Shown: piece by piece, positions 53,428 to 62,935 of the stretch
How positions within the stretch are numbered: the stretch's first letter is position 1
Layout: every line of letters starts with the position of its first letter
Assembly (NCBI RefSeq): GCF_009192745.1
Contig: NZ_VTFV01000004.1
Coordinates: 62,001 to 126,000 of the forward strand
Length of the DNA stretch: 64,000 nt
Origin: Arthrobacter citreus
GTDB taxonomy: Bacteria; Actinomycetota; Actinomycetes; Actinomycetales; Micrococcaceae
Reading direction: 5' to 3'
Notes under the pieces: generated by a model
Databases searched by the model: none
Told to the model about the DNA's origin: nothing
The model's input: only the letters and a program-made list of their open reading frames with translations
Translations under genes and position numbers: made by a program

Positions 53428-54480
53428 TCAGGCCAGCGGTTTGCTGGCCAGGGTGATCCAGGGGTATTTGCGTTCGGTGGCCCCGAAGGACCGGATGTCC
53501 GTGAAGCCGGCGGTGCGCAGCATGCCCGGCAGGTCCATGGTGAGGGCGTCGCGCCAGTAGGGCTCGCCGCGGTTTTCGGTTTCCCAGTCGAGGATTACGG
53601 CACGGAAGGCATCGTGTTCCTCATACGGTGCGACCTCACAGATCATCAGGTCTCCGCCCGGCGCCAGCAGGCGGAAGGCCTCATGCAGGATCTGCTGGTT
53701 GGATTCGGTGGGAACCTCATGCATCAGGGTGTAGGCAGTCACCAGGTCCGCCTGTCCGGATTCGAGCCGGGTTTCTTCCGCCGGTGCCTGGTACCAGTCC
53801 ACGGCCAGCCCGGCATCGGAAGAGAGTGCATGGGCGTACTTCAGTGAGCTGGCGGAGAGCTCGACGGCGGTGATGCGCGCCTCGGGGTAGGTGCGGGCCA
53901 GGGCCGTGGTGAACCTGCCGGTGCCGGCGCCCAGCTCGATGATCCGTTCGTAGCGTTCCCGCGGTGCGCAGCGCGCGCTGACGTGCCGCTGGTCATTGAG
54001 GTTCTCGTCATGCCGGACGGCACCGACGCCGCCGGGGCGCAGGATGTAGCCGAAAACCAGTTCGTGGATGGCCGGGCCCATCAGCTCGTGGCCGTCCCAG
54101 CCGCCGGGTGCCAGGTGGAAACCGTTTTCCCAGTACTCCGGCGCTTCGAATCCGGGGTTCAGGGTGAGGGTGCCTGCAGGGGTACGGGATTCGACCCATC
54201 CGATGATCTTGTCCCGGGCGGTTTCCGCCGCGGGCAGTGCCCGGACGTAGGCTTCCTCCGCCACCCAGCGGGTCAGGAACCGGTCGAAGGCCCAGGCCGC
54301 ACTGTCAGCGAGGTGGTGCTCCACGGACGCCTTGCGTTCCATAATCGGCACAGGCGGATTAGGCTCGGCTTCCCGGTATTCGGCGGCAGCACGGGTCTGC
54401 AGCACACCCCCGGCGTAGGACTGGGTAGCACCCAGGAATTCAAGTCCGGCCCGGGATGCCTGAGTCAAAGGAATCTGCAT
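53428..54480 (-). CDS. SAM-dependent methyltransferase, paralogue 2, with unusual N-terminal domain
   Basis: Motif I IIELGAGTGRFT, ITAVELSASSLKYA and ADLVTAYTLMHEVP mark the class I fold (about 165-350). The N-terminal 150 residues end in PGGWDGHELMGPAIHELVFGY, matching paralogue 1. I start at ATG 54480 since AGAGG lies about ten bases upstream; ATG 54501 adds seven residues. It is the first gene of the transporter operon. The C-terminal KYPWITLASKPLA is also shared (paralogue 1 ends VYPWILTARKPLETA). Confidence 0.82.
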   Translation of the reverse strand: MQIPLTQASRAGLEFLGATQSYAGGVLQTRAAAEYREAEPNPPVPIMERKASVEHHLADSAAWAFDRFLTRWVAEEAYVRALPAAETARDKIIGWVESRTPAGTLTLNPGFEAPEYWENGFHLAPGGWDGHELMGPAIHELVFGYILRPGGVGAVRHDENLNDQRHVSARCAPRERYERIIELGAGTGRFTTALARTYPEARITAVELSASSLKYAHALSSDAGLAVDWYQAPAEETRLESGQADLVTAYTLMHEVPTESNQQILHEAFRLLAPGGDLMICEVAPYEEHDAFRAVILDWETENRGEPYWRDALTMDLPGMLRTAGFTDIRSFGATERKYPWITLASKPLA

Positions 54481-54515
54481 TGCGCACTGCCTCTCTGCCA
54501 ATAATTCTCGATATG

Positions 54516-54532
54516 TAGGAATCTAATACCCA
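54516..54532. promoter_or_regulatory. Putative operator upstream of the transporter operon
   Basis: TAGGAATCTAATACCCA resembles, in reverse, the TGGGAATAGGTTCCTA site (44949-44964) upstream of the nitrilase operon: both share TGGG, a short A/T-rich spacer and TTCCTA. It lies 36 bases before the start of the transporter operon. The 250-base region 54481-54731 holds no gene and is AT-rich near 54500-54640. Confidence 0.35.
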
Positions 54533-54731
54533 CATTTAGCGAGATCGGAGCAAAGAGCGTTAATTTACCTCCGCGTAACAGAGAGTTTTCACAGCGTGCG
54601 TTTTCAGTTCGCACATGATGAAAAGCGTTCGATTATGTCGTGCAGAACCGGAAAACGGGAGCAGCAGTTCCGCTCAGGTGTTCGTCACTGGATTCAACGG
54701 TAGCCCGGCGGTACCGGGCCGGTGCAGCCGG

Positions 54732-55268
54732 TTACCCGGCGTTACCCGCGGGCGGAAAACCCCCGGAGGTCCACATCAGGGCAGTCCGGGTGAACGTGGC
54801 CACGACGGTGCCGTCCTGGTTGTGGCCGGTGTGCTCCAGCGTGATGATCCCCTGCCCCGGCCGGGATCCGGAGAGCCGCTTGGCGGCTACCCGTGTCTGG
54901 GAATAGAGGGTGTCTCCATGGAAGAGCGGATGCGGAAACGCAATGTCCGTCAGGCCCAGCTGGGCCACCAGGGTTCCCTGGGTCAGCTGGCTGACGGACT
55001 GCCCCACCATCACGGCCAGGGTCAGCATTGAATTGACCAGCCGCCGGCCGTAGGGCTGGCCGGCACTGTAGGCAGCATCAAGGTGGAGCGGCTGGGTGTT
55101 CATGGTCAGGGTGCTGAAGAGCACGTTGTCTGCCTCGGTGAGGGTGCGGCCGGGCCGGTGCGCGTACACCGTTCCCGGCTCGAGTTCATCGAAGAAGAGT
55201 CCGCGCTGCACCACCACCCTGCCCGCAGCGGTTTCTCCGGAAGCGGTTCCTCCGGTTGCCTCAGACAC
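54732..55268 (-). CDS. MaoC-family dehydratase (hot-dog fold)
   Basis: The 178-residue protein has the single hot-dog fold of the MaoC dehydratases, with the [21 protein letters not shown] strand-loop, [18 protein letters not shown] helix carrying the catalytic Asp/His region, and [16 protein letters not shown]. It follows the CoA-transferase genes, the position of Rv2499c in the mycobacterial locus. It probably hydrates an enoyl-CoA of the branched-chain pathway. GTG 55268 has GGAGGTGG eight bases upstream and is preferred over the adjacent TTG. Confidence 0.87.
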   Translation of the reverse strand: MSEATGGTASGETAAGRVVVQRGLFFDELEPGTVYAHRPGRTLTEADNVLFSTLTMNTQPLHLDAAYSAGQPYGRRLVNSMLTLAVMVGQSVSQLTQGTLVAQLGLTDIAFPHPLFHGDTLYSQTRVAAKRLSGSRPGQGIITLEHTGHNQDGTVVATFTRTALMWTSGGFPPAGNAG

Positions 55269-55902
55269 CAAGGGCCACCTCCAGCGGCGCTCCGGTGGCG
55301 GCCACCACCTCCTCGATGGAAACGCCGGGAGCGGTTTCGCGCAGGACCAGGCCCTCCGGCCCGACCTCGATCACTGCCAGGTCCGTGACGATCAGGTTCA
55401 CGCAGCCCCGGCCGGTCAGCGGAAGGGAGCACTCCTGGACGATCTTCGGCCGGCCGGCGCGGTCCACGTGCTCCATCATCACGATCACGCGCTTGGCACC
55501 GAAGACCAGGTCCATGGCTCCGCCCATGCCCTTGACCATCTTTCCGGGAATCATCCAGTTGGCCAGGTCCCCGTTCGCTGCCACTTCCATGGCACCGAGG
55601 ACCGCCACGTCCACGTGGCCCCCGCGGATCATGCCGAAGGACTGAGCGGAATCGAAGAACGCTGCTCCCCTGTTCACCGTGACGGTTTCCTTGCCGGCAT
55701 TGATCAGGTCCGGGTCCAGGGCTGCTTCCTCCGGGTAGGGCCCGACGCCGAGGATCCCGTTCTCCGAGTGCAGCACCACTTCCACCCCCTCGGGGATGAA
55801 GTTCGGGATCAGGGTGGGCATGCCGATGCCCAGGTTCACATACTGGCCGTTTTCAAGCTCCTGGGCCACTCTTGCGGCCAGTTCGTTCCGGGTCAGTGCC
55901 AT
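55261..55902 (-). CDS. scoB: 3-oxoacid CoA-transferase subunit B
   Basis: The 213 residues contain the catalytic glutamate motif [10 protein letters not shown] (near 64-73) of the beta subunit and [18 protein letters not shown] downstream. With subunit A it transfers CoA from succinyl-CoA to an oxoacid such as acetoacetate, the end product of leucine breakdown. The ATG at 55902 overlaps the last base of subunit A's stop codon, so the two are coupled. Its end overlaps the MaoC gene. Confidence 0.94.
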   Translation of the reverse strand: MALTRNELAARVAQELENGQYVNLGIGMPTLIPNFIPEGVEVVLHSENGILGVGPYPEEAALDPDLINAGKETVTVNRGAAFFDSAQSFGMIRGGHVDVAVLGAMEVAANGDLANWMIPGKMVKGMGGAMDLVFGAKRVIVMMEHVDRAGRPKIVQECSLPLTGRGCVNLIVTDLAVIEVGPEGLVLRETAPGVSIEEVVAATGAPLEVALGV

Positions 55903-56696
55903 TACATTGCCTCCTTGGCCGCGGCGCCGCCAGCGGCAGCGGACTTGGCTTCCGCGACGGTCCGCTTCTCGATGCGCTTCTCTCCCGGTCCGGTCAGCAC
56001 CACCCGCTGGACAAAGATGCCCGGAACATGGACTTCGCCGGGATCAAGCTCCCCCGGCTCCACGAGCTCCTCCACCTCGGCGATGGTGATCCCTCCTGCC
56101 GCAGCGCAGAGCGGATTGAAGTTCATGGCAGAGGCATGGAAGACGAGGTTCCCGTGCCGGTCGCCCTTCCAGGCGTGGACCAGAGCGTAGTCCGGGGTAA
56201 GGGATTCCTCCAGCACATACTCCCGGCCACCGAAGCTGCGGACCTCCTTGGCCTGCGATGCCTGCGCCACACCGCCCTCGGCATCGTACTTCTGCGGCAG
56301 GCCGCCTTCACTCACCTGCGTTCCAACGCCGGCCGCAGTGTAAAAGGCCGGAATACCGGCGCCGCCTGCACGCAGCTTTTCCGCCAGAGTTCCCTGCGGG
56401 GTGAGGACAACCTCGAGTTCACCGGCCAGGAACTGCCGGGCGAATTCCTTGTTCTCCCCGACGTAGGAACTCACGGTGCGGCGGATCCGGTGGTCGGCCA
56501 GCAGCAGGCCCAGCCCCCAGTCATCCACGCCGCAGTTGTTGGAGACCGTTTCGAGTTCGTCCGCGCCCTGGGCATGAAGGGCGGAGATGAGGACCTCCGG
56601 TATTCCGCAGAGCCCAAACCCGCCTACGGCCAGCGACGCACCGCTGGGGATGTCTGCCACGGCCTCTTCCGCCGTGGCCACTGTCTTGTCGATCAT
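55902..56696 (-). CDS. scoA: 3-oxoacid CoA-transferase subunit A
   Basis: The 264-residue alpha subunit has [16 protein letters not shown] near residues 19-34, [13 protein letters not shown], and the [25 protein letters not shown] oxyanion loop near 107-118. It starts at ATG 56696, 15 bases downstream of a GTTAAT...CTAACC sequence that may be a TetR site, so scoAB-maoC could have its own control besides readthrough from the dehydrogenase gene. Confidence 0.94.
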   Translation of the reverse strand: MIDKTVATAEEAVADIPSGASLAVGGFGLCGIPEVLISALHAQGADELETVSNNCGVDDWGLGLLLADHRIRRTVSSYVGENKEFARQFLAGELEVVLTPQGTLAEKLRAGGAGIPAFYTAAGVGTQVSEGGLPQKYDAEGGVAQASQAKEVRSFGGREYVLEESLTPDYALVHAWKGDRHGNLVFHASAMNFNPLCAAAGGITIAEVEELVEPGELDPGEVHVPGIFVQRVVLTGPGEKRIEKRTVAEAKSAAAGGAAAKEAM

Positions 56697-56710
56697 CGTG
56701 GTATCCGTTC

Positions 56711-56731
56711 GTTAATCGCCGTTGACTAACC
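56711..56731. promoter_or_regulatory. Possible TetR operator upstream of scoA
   Basis: GTTAAT-N9-CTAACC occurs here, and GTTAAT-N5-CTAACC occurs in the intergenic region of the TetR gene (61637-61653). The half-sites match but the spacing differs by four bases, so this is only suggestive. Confidence 0.35.
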
Positions 56732-56741
56732 TGTTCCGGCC

Positions 56742-57905
56742 CTACAGTCCAAGTTCCCGGGCTATGAGCATGAGCTGGACTTCGGAAGTGCCTTCCCCGA
56801 TTTCCAGGATCTTCGAGTCCCGGTAATGCCTCGCCACCGGGAATTCGTTGATGAAACCGTAGCCGCCAAACACCTGGGTTGCATCCCTGGCGTTGTCCAT
56901 CGCGGCTTCACCGGCCACGAGTTTTGCCATTGCGGCCTGGACCTTGAACGGTTTCCCGGCCAGCATCCGGGCCGCGGCGTCGTAGTAGGCCAGCCTCGCG
57001 TTATGGGCACGGGTCTGCATTCGGGCGATCTTGAAGGCAATCGACTGGTTGCTTCCAATGGTCGTGCCGAAGGCCATCCGTTCCCCCGCATAGCGCAGAG
57101 CCTCGTCCACGCATCCCTGCGCGGCGCCGGTGGCCAGGGCAGCGATCGCAATCCGGCCCTCGTCCAGGATCTGCAGGAAGTTTGCGAAGCCGCGGCCCTC
57201 TGCGCCCAGCAGGTTGTCCTGCGGCACCCGGACGTCGGCGAGCGAAAGCGGATGGGTGTCCGAGGCGTTCCAGCCCACCTTGTTGTAGGCCTTCTCCACG
57301 GTGAAGCCAGGAGTCCCGGAGGGAACGATGATGGTGGAGATGTGCTTGCGGAGTGAGCCGTCGGGATTTTCCGTCGTGCCGGTTACGGCCGTCACCGTCA
57401 CGAGGGAGGTGATGTCGGTGCCGGAATTGGTGATGAATTCCTTGCTGCCGTTGATCACCCACTGGCCGTCCTCGAGACGTGCCGTGGTCTTGGTGCCGCC
57501 GGCATCTGAACCTGCTTCGCTCTCGGTCAGCCCGAACCCTGCGAGCGCGCTTCCCTCGGCGAGGGGCGGCAGCCACCGCTGTTTCTGCTCTTCGGTACCA
57601 AACCGGTAGATCGGCATGGCGCCCAGGGAGACACCGGCCTCAAGGGTGATGGCCACGGACTGGTCCACCCGGGCCAGCTGCTCCAGGGCCAGGGCCAGCG
57701 CGAAGTAGTCTCCGCCCATGCCGCCGTATTCCTCCGGGAAGGGCAGTCCGAACAGGCCCATCTCCGCCATCTGTTCCACCACCTTGTAGGGGAAGGAATG
57801 TTCGGCGTCGTGCTGGGCAGCTACCGGGGCAACGACTTCTTCGGCGAATTCCCGGACGGTGTCCGAGAGGACCTGGTGTTCTTCACTGAGTTCAAAGCTC
57901 GGCAT
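56742..57905 (-). CDS. Acyl-CoA dehydrogenase, isovaleryl-CoA-type
   Basis: The 387-residue protein has the FAD signatures [15 protein letters not shown] (near 120-134) and [12 protein letters not shown] near 362-373, the latter carrying the conserved C-terminal catalytic-site region. Its neighbours, methylcrotonyl-CoA-carboxylase-type subunits and CoA-transferase, point to isovaleryl-CoA as substrate, and its place corresponds to fadE19 of M. tuberculosis. The start codon overlaps the end of the biotin-carboxylase gene by 14 bases. Confidence 0.9.
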   Translation of the reverse strand: MPSFELSEEHQVLSDTVREFAEEVVAPVAAQHDAEHSFPYKVVEQMAEMGLFGLPFPEEYGGMGGDYFALALALEQLARVDQSVAITLEAGVSLGAMPIYRFGTEEQKQRWLPPLAEGSALAGFGLTESEAGSDAGGTKTTARLEDGQWVINGSKEFITNSGTDITSLVTVTAVTGTTENPDGSLRKHISTIIVPSGTPGFTVEKAYNKVGWNASDTHPLSLADVRVPQDNLLGAEGRGFANFLQILDEGRIAIAALATGAAQGCVDEALRYAGERMAFGTTIGSNQSIAFKIARMQTRAHNARLAYYDAAARMLAGKPFKVQAAMAKLVAGEAAMDNARDATQVFGGYGFINEFPVARHYRDSKILEIGEGTSEVQLMLIARELGL

Positions 57906-59973
57906 TGCCTGCTCCTTGGGTTGGGGTTCCGGGATCTTCCACCCGAACGACTGTGGCCAGTACCTGGCCGGCCTTGACCAGGTCGCCTGGCCGGAGGGTG
58001 ATCGAAACGCGTCCAGCGACCGGGGCGGTGAGCTGGTGCTCCATCTTCATGGCTTCCACGCCGAGCAGCACCTGGCCGGCTTCGACGGTGTCCCCGTTCG
58101 CAACCGCCACTGTGACTACGGTGCCGGGCATCGGCGAGCGCAGCATGGGGTCCGCTGCGCCTTCGCTCCTTCCCGCCGCTGCCAGCGCGGCCCGCAGGGT
58201 TTCGCGCCGCCTGGGCAGTTCCAGCGCCGCGGTGAAGCCGTCCCGGCTGGTCCAAAGCACCGGTGTGCCGCCCGGCCCGCGGGAAAACGCGAACAGCATC
58301 GAATGCACGACGCCGTCCAGCGCCAGCCGCAGCCCGTTTCCGACCAGGTCCATCCCGGCCCTGGCCACCGGCTGTCCGTCGATGCGGAGCTGCGCATCTT
58401 CGACGCTTCCCAGCACCTCGACGCTGCGGGTCCTTCCGGCGGCTTTGACTGTCACCGCCAGCGGGCGTCTTCCGCCGATCCGCCATCCGCCTGCGCGGCC
58501 CCAGGCAGGCGGCGGGTTCCGGGCTTCGGGACCGCCCGGGCCGGGAACCCTGCCCTGCAGCGCCGCGAGCCGGAGCAGTGCTGCCACAGCAAGTTCGGGG
58601 ATTCCGGGTTCCTGGAACGCCAGTTCCGGAAGGCGCCGCTCGATCAGCGTGGTGTCCAGGTCCCCGGCCTGCACGGCCGGGTCGGCGAGCAGCAGGCGGA
58701 GGTACTCGGTGTTGGTTCCAATTCCCAGGATCACTGTCCGGGCCAGGGCCGTGTCCAGCCGCCGGAGCGCCTGCTGCCGGTCAGTACCCCAGGCGATGAC
58801 CTTGGCGAGCATCGGGTCGTAACTGGAGGAGATGTCCTGCCCGGAGAGCATGCCTGAATCGGTACGTATCCCCTCACCGGCAGCTTCGCGCAGCATCTCC
58901 ACGCGCCCGGCGGTGGGCAGGAACCCTGCGGCCGGGTCCTCGGCGTAGACCCGGGCCTCTATTGCATGTCCTTCCAGGCGGACCTGGTCCTGGGAGAAGT
59001 CCAGCGGCTCTCCGGCGGCGATCCGGACCTGCCATTCCACCAGGTCGATTCCGGTGACCATCTCGGTGACGGGGTGCTCCACCTGCAGCCGGGTGTTCAT
59101 CTCCATGAAAAAGAACTCATCCGGTGCCTCTCCTGAGACCAGGAACTCAACCGTTCCCGCGCCCGTGTAGTCCACGGACCGTGCCGCCTCGCAGGCTGCC
59201 GCCCCGATGCGTGCGCGGGTGGCGGCGTCGAGCAGTACCGAGGGAGCTTCCTCGATCACCTTCTGGTGCCGGCGCTGCAGGGAGCATTCACGCTCACCCA
59301 GGTGGATGACGTTCCCATGGGTGTCGGCCAGGACCTGCACTTCAATGTGCCGCGGCGCAGAGACCAGCCGCTCCAGGAACAGGGTGTCGTCCCCGAATGC
59401 CGCTCCTGCCACCCGCCGGGCCGAGGCGAGCGCGGCGGGCAGTTCCGCGGGATCAGAGACTGCGTGCATGCCCTTGCCGCCTCCCCCGGCTGAAGGCTTG
59501 ATCAGCAGCGGGTAGCCCACACCGGCTGCCGCAGCAGTCAACTCCCCGTCGCCCAGGCCGGGTTCGGCGATACCGGGGATGACAGGCACCCCGTAACCGG
59601 CCACATGGTTCTTGGACTGGATCTTGTCTCCCATCAGTTCCAGCGCCTTGATGCCGGGGCCAATAAAGGCGATGCCGTTTTCAGCGAGGAGCCGGGCAAA
59701 GGAGGCATTTTCGCTGAGGAACCCGTAGCCGGGATGCACTGCCTGCGCGCCGGAAGCCAGGCAGGCGGCCAGCACTGCCTCGGCATTGAGATAGCTGCTG
59801 CGCGGATCCGTCGGGCCAAGGCGCACGGCGGTATCCGCCTCGCGCACGTGGCGCGCGCCGGCGTCGGCGTCGCTGTACACGGCAACGCTGCGAAGTCCCA
59901 GTTTTTTGAGGGTGCGGATCACCCGGCAGGCAATCTCTGAGCGGTTAGCTACCAGAACAGTCGTAAAAGTCAT
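57892..59973 (-). CDS. Biotin-dependent acyl-CoA carboxylase alpha subunit (methylcrotonyl-type)
   Basis: From ATG 59973 the 693 residues comprise a biotin carboxylase ([15 protein letters not shown] at 6-20, the ATP-grasp [10 protein letters not shown] near 163-172, [14 protein letters not shown]), a linker and a C-terminal biotinyl domain with [10 protein letters not shown] near 655. The biotinylated lysine is the one in AMKM. It partners the adjacent beta subunit; the order matches accA1-accD1. The 72-codon upstream frame overlaps the beta-subunit gene and is not used. Confidence 0.94.
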   Translation of the reverse strand: MTFTTVLVANRSEIACRVIRTLKKLGLRSVAVYSDADAGARHVREADTAVRLGPTDPRSSYLNAEAVLAACLASGAQAVHPGYGFLSENASFARLLAENGIAFIGPGIKALELMGDKIQSKNHVAGYGVPVIPGIAEPGLGDGELTAAAAGVGYPLLIKPSAGGGGKGMHAVSDPAELPAALASARRVAGAAFGDDTLFLERLVSAPRHIEVQVLADTHGNVIHLGERECSLQRRHQKVIEEAPSVLLDAATRARIGAAACEAARSVDYTGAGTVEFLVSGEAPDEFFFMEMNTRLQVEHPVTEMVTGIDLVEWQVRIAAGEPLDFSQDQVRLEGHAIEARVYAEDPAAGFLPTAGRVEMLREAAGEGIRTDSGMLSGQDISSSYDPMLAKVIAWGTDRQQALRRLDTALARTVILGIGTNTEYLRLLLADPAVQAGDLDTTLIERRLPELAFQEPGIPELAVAALLRLAALQGRVPGPGGPEARNPPPAWGRAGGWRIGGRRPLAVTVKAAGRTRSVEVLGSVEDAQLRIDGQPVARAGMDLVGNGLRLALDGVVHSMLFAFSRGPGGTPVLWTSRDGFTAALELPRRRETLRAALAAAGRSEGAADPMLRSPMPGTVVTVAVANGDTVEAGQVLLGVEAMKMEHQLTAPVAGRVSITLRPGDLVKAGQVLATVVRVEDPGTPTQGAGNAEL

Positions 59974-59977
59974 GTGC

Positions 59978-61582
59978 TCACATCCGGAAGAGGCCGAAGG
60001 AAGTTTCGGGAAGCGGTGCGTTGGCGCAGACATCCAGGGCCAGGCCCAGCACGGTGCGGGTGTCCTGCGGATCGATGATCCCGTCGTCCCAGAGGCGTGC
60101 GGTCGAGTAGTAGGGGCTGCCCTGCGCCTCATAGTCCTGGCGGATGGGTTCGCGAAAGGATTCCTCCTCCTCGGCGCTCCATTGTTCACCGCGGGCTTCG
60201 AGCCCGTCCCTGCGGACCGTTGCCAGGACGGCGGCAGCCTGGTTTCCGCCCATCACGGAGATCCGGGCGGCCGGCCACATCCACAGGAACCGCGGCGAGT
60301 ACGCCCGGCCGCACATGGAGTAGTTGCCGGCGCCGAAGGATCCGCCGATCACCACGGTCAGTTTCGGCACCCGGCAGGTCGCCACCGCCGTGACCATCTT
60401 GGCGCCGTGCCGGGCTATTCCGCCGGCTTCATAGTCGCGGCCGACCATAAAACCGGAGATGTTCTGCAGGAAGATGAGCGGAATCCCGCGCTGGTCGCAC
60501 AGTTCAATGAAGTGGGCACCCTTCTGAGCGGATTCGCTGAACAGCACCCCGTTGTTTGCCACGATGCCCACGCGGTGTCCGTGCAGCCGGGCGAATCCCG
60601 TAACCAGGGTGGTGCCGTATTCCTTCTTGAATTCGTGGAATTTACTGCCGTCGGTGATCCGGGCAATGACTTCCCGCACGTCATAGGGGGTCTGCAGGTC
60701 TGCCGGGACCGCGGCGTAGAGCTCTTCCGGATCTGCCTCCGGCTCCACGGCCTGCGCGGGTTCCCAGGCACGCAGGGGTTCAGGGAACGTCTCCGCGATG
60801 TCCCGGACGATTTGAAGCGCGTGGGCATCGTTTTCGGCCAGATGGTCGGTGACCCCGGAGGTGCGGGAGTGCAGTTCTCCGCCGCCCAGCTCCTCCGCAG
60901 TCACCACTTCCCCGATGGCAGCTTTCACCAGCGGCGGGCCACCCAGGAAGATGGTGCCCTGGTTGCGCACGATCACGGTTTCGTCGCTCATGGCCGGCAC
61001 GTAGGCGCCTCCGGCGGTGCAGGAGCCCAGGACGGCGGCGATTTGCGGGATCTTCGCGGCGGACATCCGTGCCTGGTTGTAGAAGATCCGGCCGAAGTGA
61101 TCCCGGTCGGGAAAAACCTCGTCCTGCAGCGGCAGGAAAGCGCCGCCGGAATCCACCAGGTAGATGCACGGAAGCCTGTTCTCCAGTGCGATTTCCTGGG
61201 CCCGAAGGTGCTTCTTCACCGTCATCGGGTAGTAGGTTCCGCCCTTGACCGTCGCGTCGTTGGACAGCACCATCACGTGCCGTCCGTGGACCAGTCCTAT
61301 TCCGGCGATAAGTCCCGCTGCCGGGCATTCGTCTTTGTACATGCCGTTCGCTGCCAGGGGTGCGATCTCCAGGAACGGGCTGCCGTCATCGAGCAGCGCC
61401 TCGATCCTTTCCCGCGGAAGCAGCTTGCCGCGCGAGGTGTGCCGCTCTCTGGAACGGGCAGGCCCGCCCTGGGCGGTTTCGGCGAGGCATTTGCGCAGCT
61501 CACCGGCAAGCACCCGCTGGGCGGCCTCGTTGGCGGCATACTGCGCAGATGCCGGGTCCAGCGCTGTGGCAAGGGTCTCCAT
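59978..61582 (-). CDS. Acyl-CoA carboxylase beta subunit (methylcrotonyl-CoA carboxylase type)
   Basis: The 534-residue carboxyltransferase has [20 protein letters not shown] (107-126), [44 protein letters not shown] and [15 protein letters not shown], a sequence typical of 3-methylcrotonyl-CoA carboxylase (LiuB/AccD1) in leucine breakdown rather than of propionyl-CoA carboxylase. It is the first minus-strand gene of the locus, divergent from the TetR gene. The gap to the alpha subunit is four bases. Confidence 0.93.
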   Translation of the reverse strand: METLATALDPASAQYAANEAAQRVLAGELRKCLAETAQGGPARSRERHTSRGKLLPRERIEALLDDGSPFLEIAPLAANGMYKDECPAAGLIAGIGLVHGRHVMVLSNDATVKGGTYYPMTVKKHLRAQEIALENRLPCIYLVDSGGAFLPLQDEVFPDRDHFGRIFYNQARMSAAKIPQIAAVLGSCTAGGAYVPAMSDETVIVRNQGTIFLGGPPLVKAAIGEVVTAEELGGGELHSRTSGVTDHLAENDAHALQIVRDIAETFPEPLRAWEPAQAVEPEADPEELYAAVPADLQTPYDVREVIARITDGSKFHEFKKEYGTTLVTGFARLHGHRVGIVANNGVLFSESAQKGAHFIELCDQRGIPLIFLQNISGFMVGRDYEAGGIARHGAKMVTAVATCRVPKLTVVIGGSFGAGNYSMCGRAYSPRFLWMWPAARISVMGGNQAAAVLATVRRDGLEARGEQWSAEEEESFREPIRQDYEAQGSPYYSTARLWDDGIIDPQDTRTVLGLALDVCANAPLPETSFGLFRM

Positions 61583-61635
61583 CGACTTCCTTAGGTTGAG
61601 CGTCTTTTGGCACTGCCCGCCGGAGACCCGGCTCT

Positions 61636-61679
61636 GGTTAATGCCCGCTAACCCAAATCAGGTTAGTGGCTATTAACTG
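61636..61679. promoter_or_regulatory. Putative TetR operators between the carboxylase operon and the TetR gene
   Basis: Three overlapping dyads are visible: GGTTAATGCCCGCTAACC (61636-61653), CTAACC-N7-GGTTAG (61648-61666) and GGTTAGTGGCTATTAAC (61661-61677). Together they form a chain of GTTAAY half-sites, a plausible target for the divergent TetR repressor. Confidence 0.5.
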
Positions 61680-61732
61680 ACGTGTCCACCACAATGGAAG
61701 GGTTGCCAACACAAAACCGCGGAAAGGCAGGC

Positions 61733-62347
61733 ATGGATTCCACTAAGAGCACCCCGCGCACCGCTACGGGCCGGAGCGCCGCTAAGGCCTCCCGGCGTGC
61801 AGCGATGCTGGACGCCGCGGCCGCGCTGTTCGCGGAGAAGGGCTACAACGGTGTCTCCATTGAGGAACTCGGTGCCGCTGCGGGTGTCAGCGGGCCGGCC
61901 GTCTACCGCCATTTCAGCGGCAAACCCGCCCTGCTCTCCGCACTGCTGATCGGTGTCAGCAAGGACCTGCTGGAAGGGGGCATCGCCGTCGTTGCCGAGT
62001 CTGACACCGCAGAAGTGGCCCTCAGCGGGCTGATCGAATTCCAGGTGGACTTCGCCCTGCGCCAGTCGAACGTCATTCGGGTCCAGGACCGCGACCTCGC
62101 CAGTCTTCCCGAAGAGGACGAGCGCACTGTCCGCCAGCTCCAGCGCCAGTATGTGGAGGTCTGGGTGGACGCCATCTCGGCCCTGCATCCCAAGGCTGAA
62201 CTTGCGCTGCTGCGCCACCGGGCGCAGGCCGTCTTCGGGCTGATCAACTCGACCTCCCACACGCTGACCAGCAAAACCACGGCCCGTGAAACGGTCAAAC
62301 TGCGCGCCCTGCTCGAACGCATGGCATGGGCCGCACTGAATGCCTAG
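61733..62347 (+). CDS. TetR family transcriptional regulator (BkaR-like by position)
   Basis: The 204-residue protein has a TetR DNA-binding domain (about 18-65; AALFAEKGYNGVSIEELG, AVYRHFSGKPALL) and a helical ligand-binding domain. I use ATG 61733, preceded by GGAAAGGCAGG, not the earlier GTG 61682 that would lie in the operator region. It diverges from the carboxylase operon. In mycobacteria the TetR gene at this locus (BkaR, Rv2506) represses branched-chain ketoacid genes, a likely role here too. Confidence 0.88.
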   Translation: MDSTKSTPRTATGRSAAKASRRAAMLDAAAALFAEKGYNGVSIEELGAAAGVSGPAVYRHFSGKPALLSALLIGVSKDLLEGGIAVVAESDTAEVALSGLIEFQVDFALRQSNVIRVQDRDLASLPEEDERTVRQLQRQYVEVWVDAISALHPKAELALLRHRAQAVFGLINSTSHTLTSKTTARETVKLRALLERMAWAALNA

Positions 62348-62383
62348 TAGGCTAAGAAAAACCCCCGAGCAGAAAGACCTGCC

Positions 62384-62851
62384 GTGATTGAGCTTCGTGC
62401 CGTAGAACCGGGCGACGTTGATGAGTTCTTCAGCCATCAGCTGGACCCGGGCGCCAACCATATGGCTGCCTTTGCCGCCAAGAATCCTGCGGACCGGGGT
62501 GTCTTCGACCTCCACTGGCAGCAGATCCTCAGCGACTCCGGCATCACCGTGCGCACCATCGTTGCCGACGGGGACGTGGTGGGATCCATCCTGGCCTACC
62601 GGGACGGCAGCATCCCCGAAATCAGCTACTGGATCGACCGCGCACGCTGGGGACAGGGAATTACGACGGCGGCCGTGGGCCTGTTCCTCGAAGAGTTCCC
62701 CGAGCGTCCCGTCCGTGCGCGGGCTGTCGCAGACAACGTGAGCTCCATCCGCATCCTGGAACGGTACGGCTTCAAGGTCATCGGTGAGGCCCAGACCTTT
62801 GCGAACGCCCGCGGCGCTGTAGTGCGCGAACTAGAGCTCGAACTGGCCTAG
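62384..62851 (+). CDS. GNAT acetyltransferase (RimJ/RimL-like)
   Basis: The 155-residue N-acetyltransferase has the acetyl-CoA strand/loop YWIDRARWGQGITTAAVGLFLEE in part, then SSIRILERYGFKVIGEAQ, the classic RimJ/RimL ending. The substrate (ribosomal protein N-terminus, antibiotic or metabolite) is unknown. GTG 62384 follows AGACCTGCC after the TetR gene by 36 bases, so the two may be co-transcribed, though no functional link is obvious. A hairpin follows at 62868. Confidence 0.85.
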   Translation: MIELRAVEPGDVDEFFSHQLDPGANHMAAFAAKNPADRGVFDLHWQQILSDSGITVRTIVADGDVVGSILAYRDGSIPEISYWIDRARWGQGITTAAVGLFLEEFPERPVRARAVADNVSSIRILERYGFKVIGEAQTFANARGAVVRELELELA

Positions 62852-62867
62852 CCACACATTTTTTACT

Positions 62868-62916
62868 GCAGCAGGGCCCCTTTTCCCGCGGACGGCGGAA
62901 AAGGGGGCCCTGCTGC
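62868..62916. terminator. Bidirectional terminator between GNAT and E2 genes
   Basis: A 19-base left arm (62868-62886) pairs with 62897-62916 with one bulged base. TTTTT lies just upstream and TTAA follows, so it can serve both convergent genes. Confidence 0.8.
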
Positions 62917-62935
62917 CCTTAACGGCGGTGGTTCC

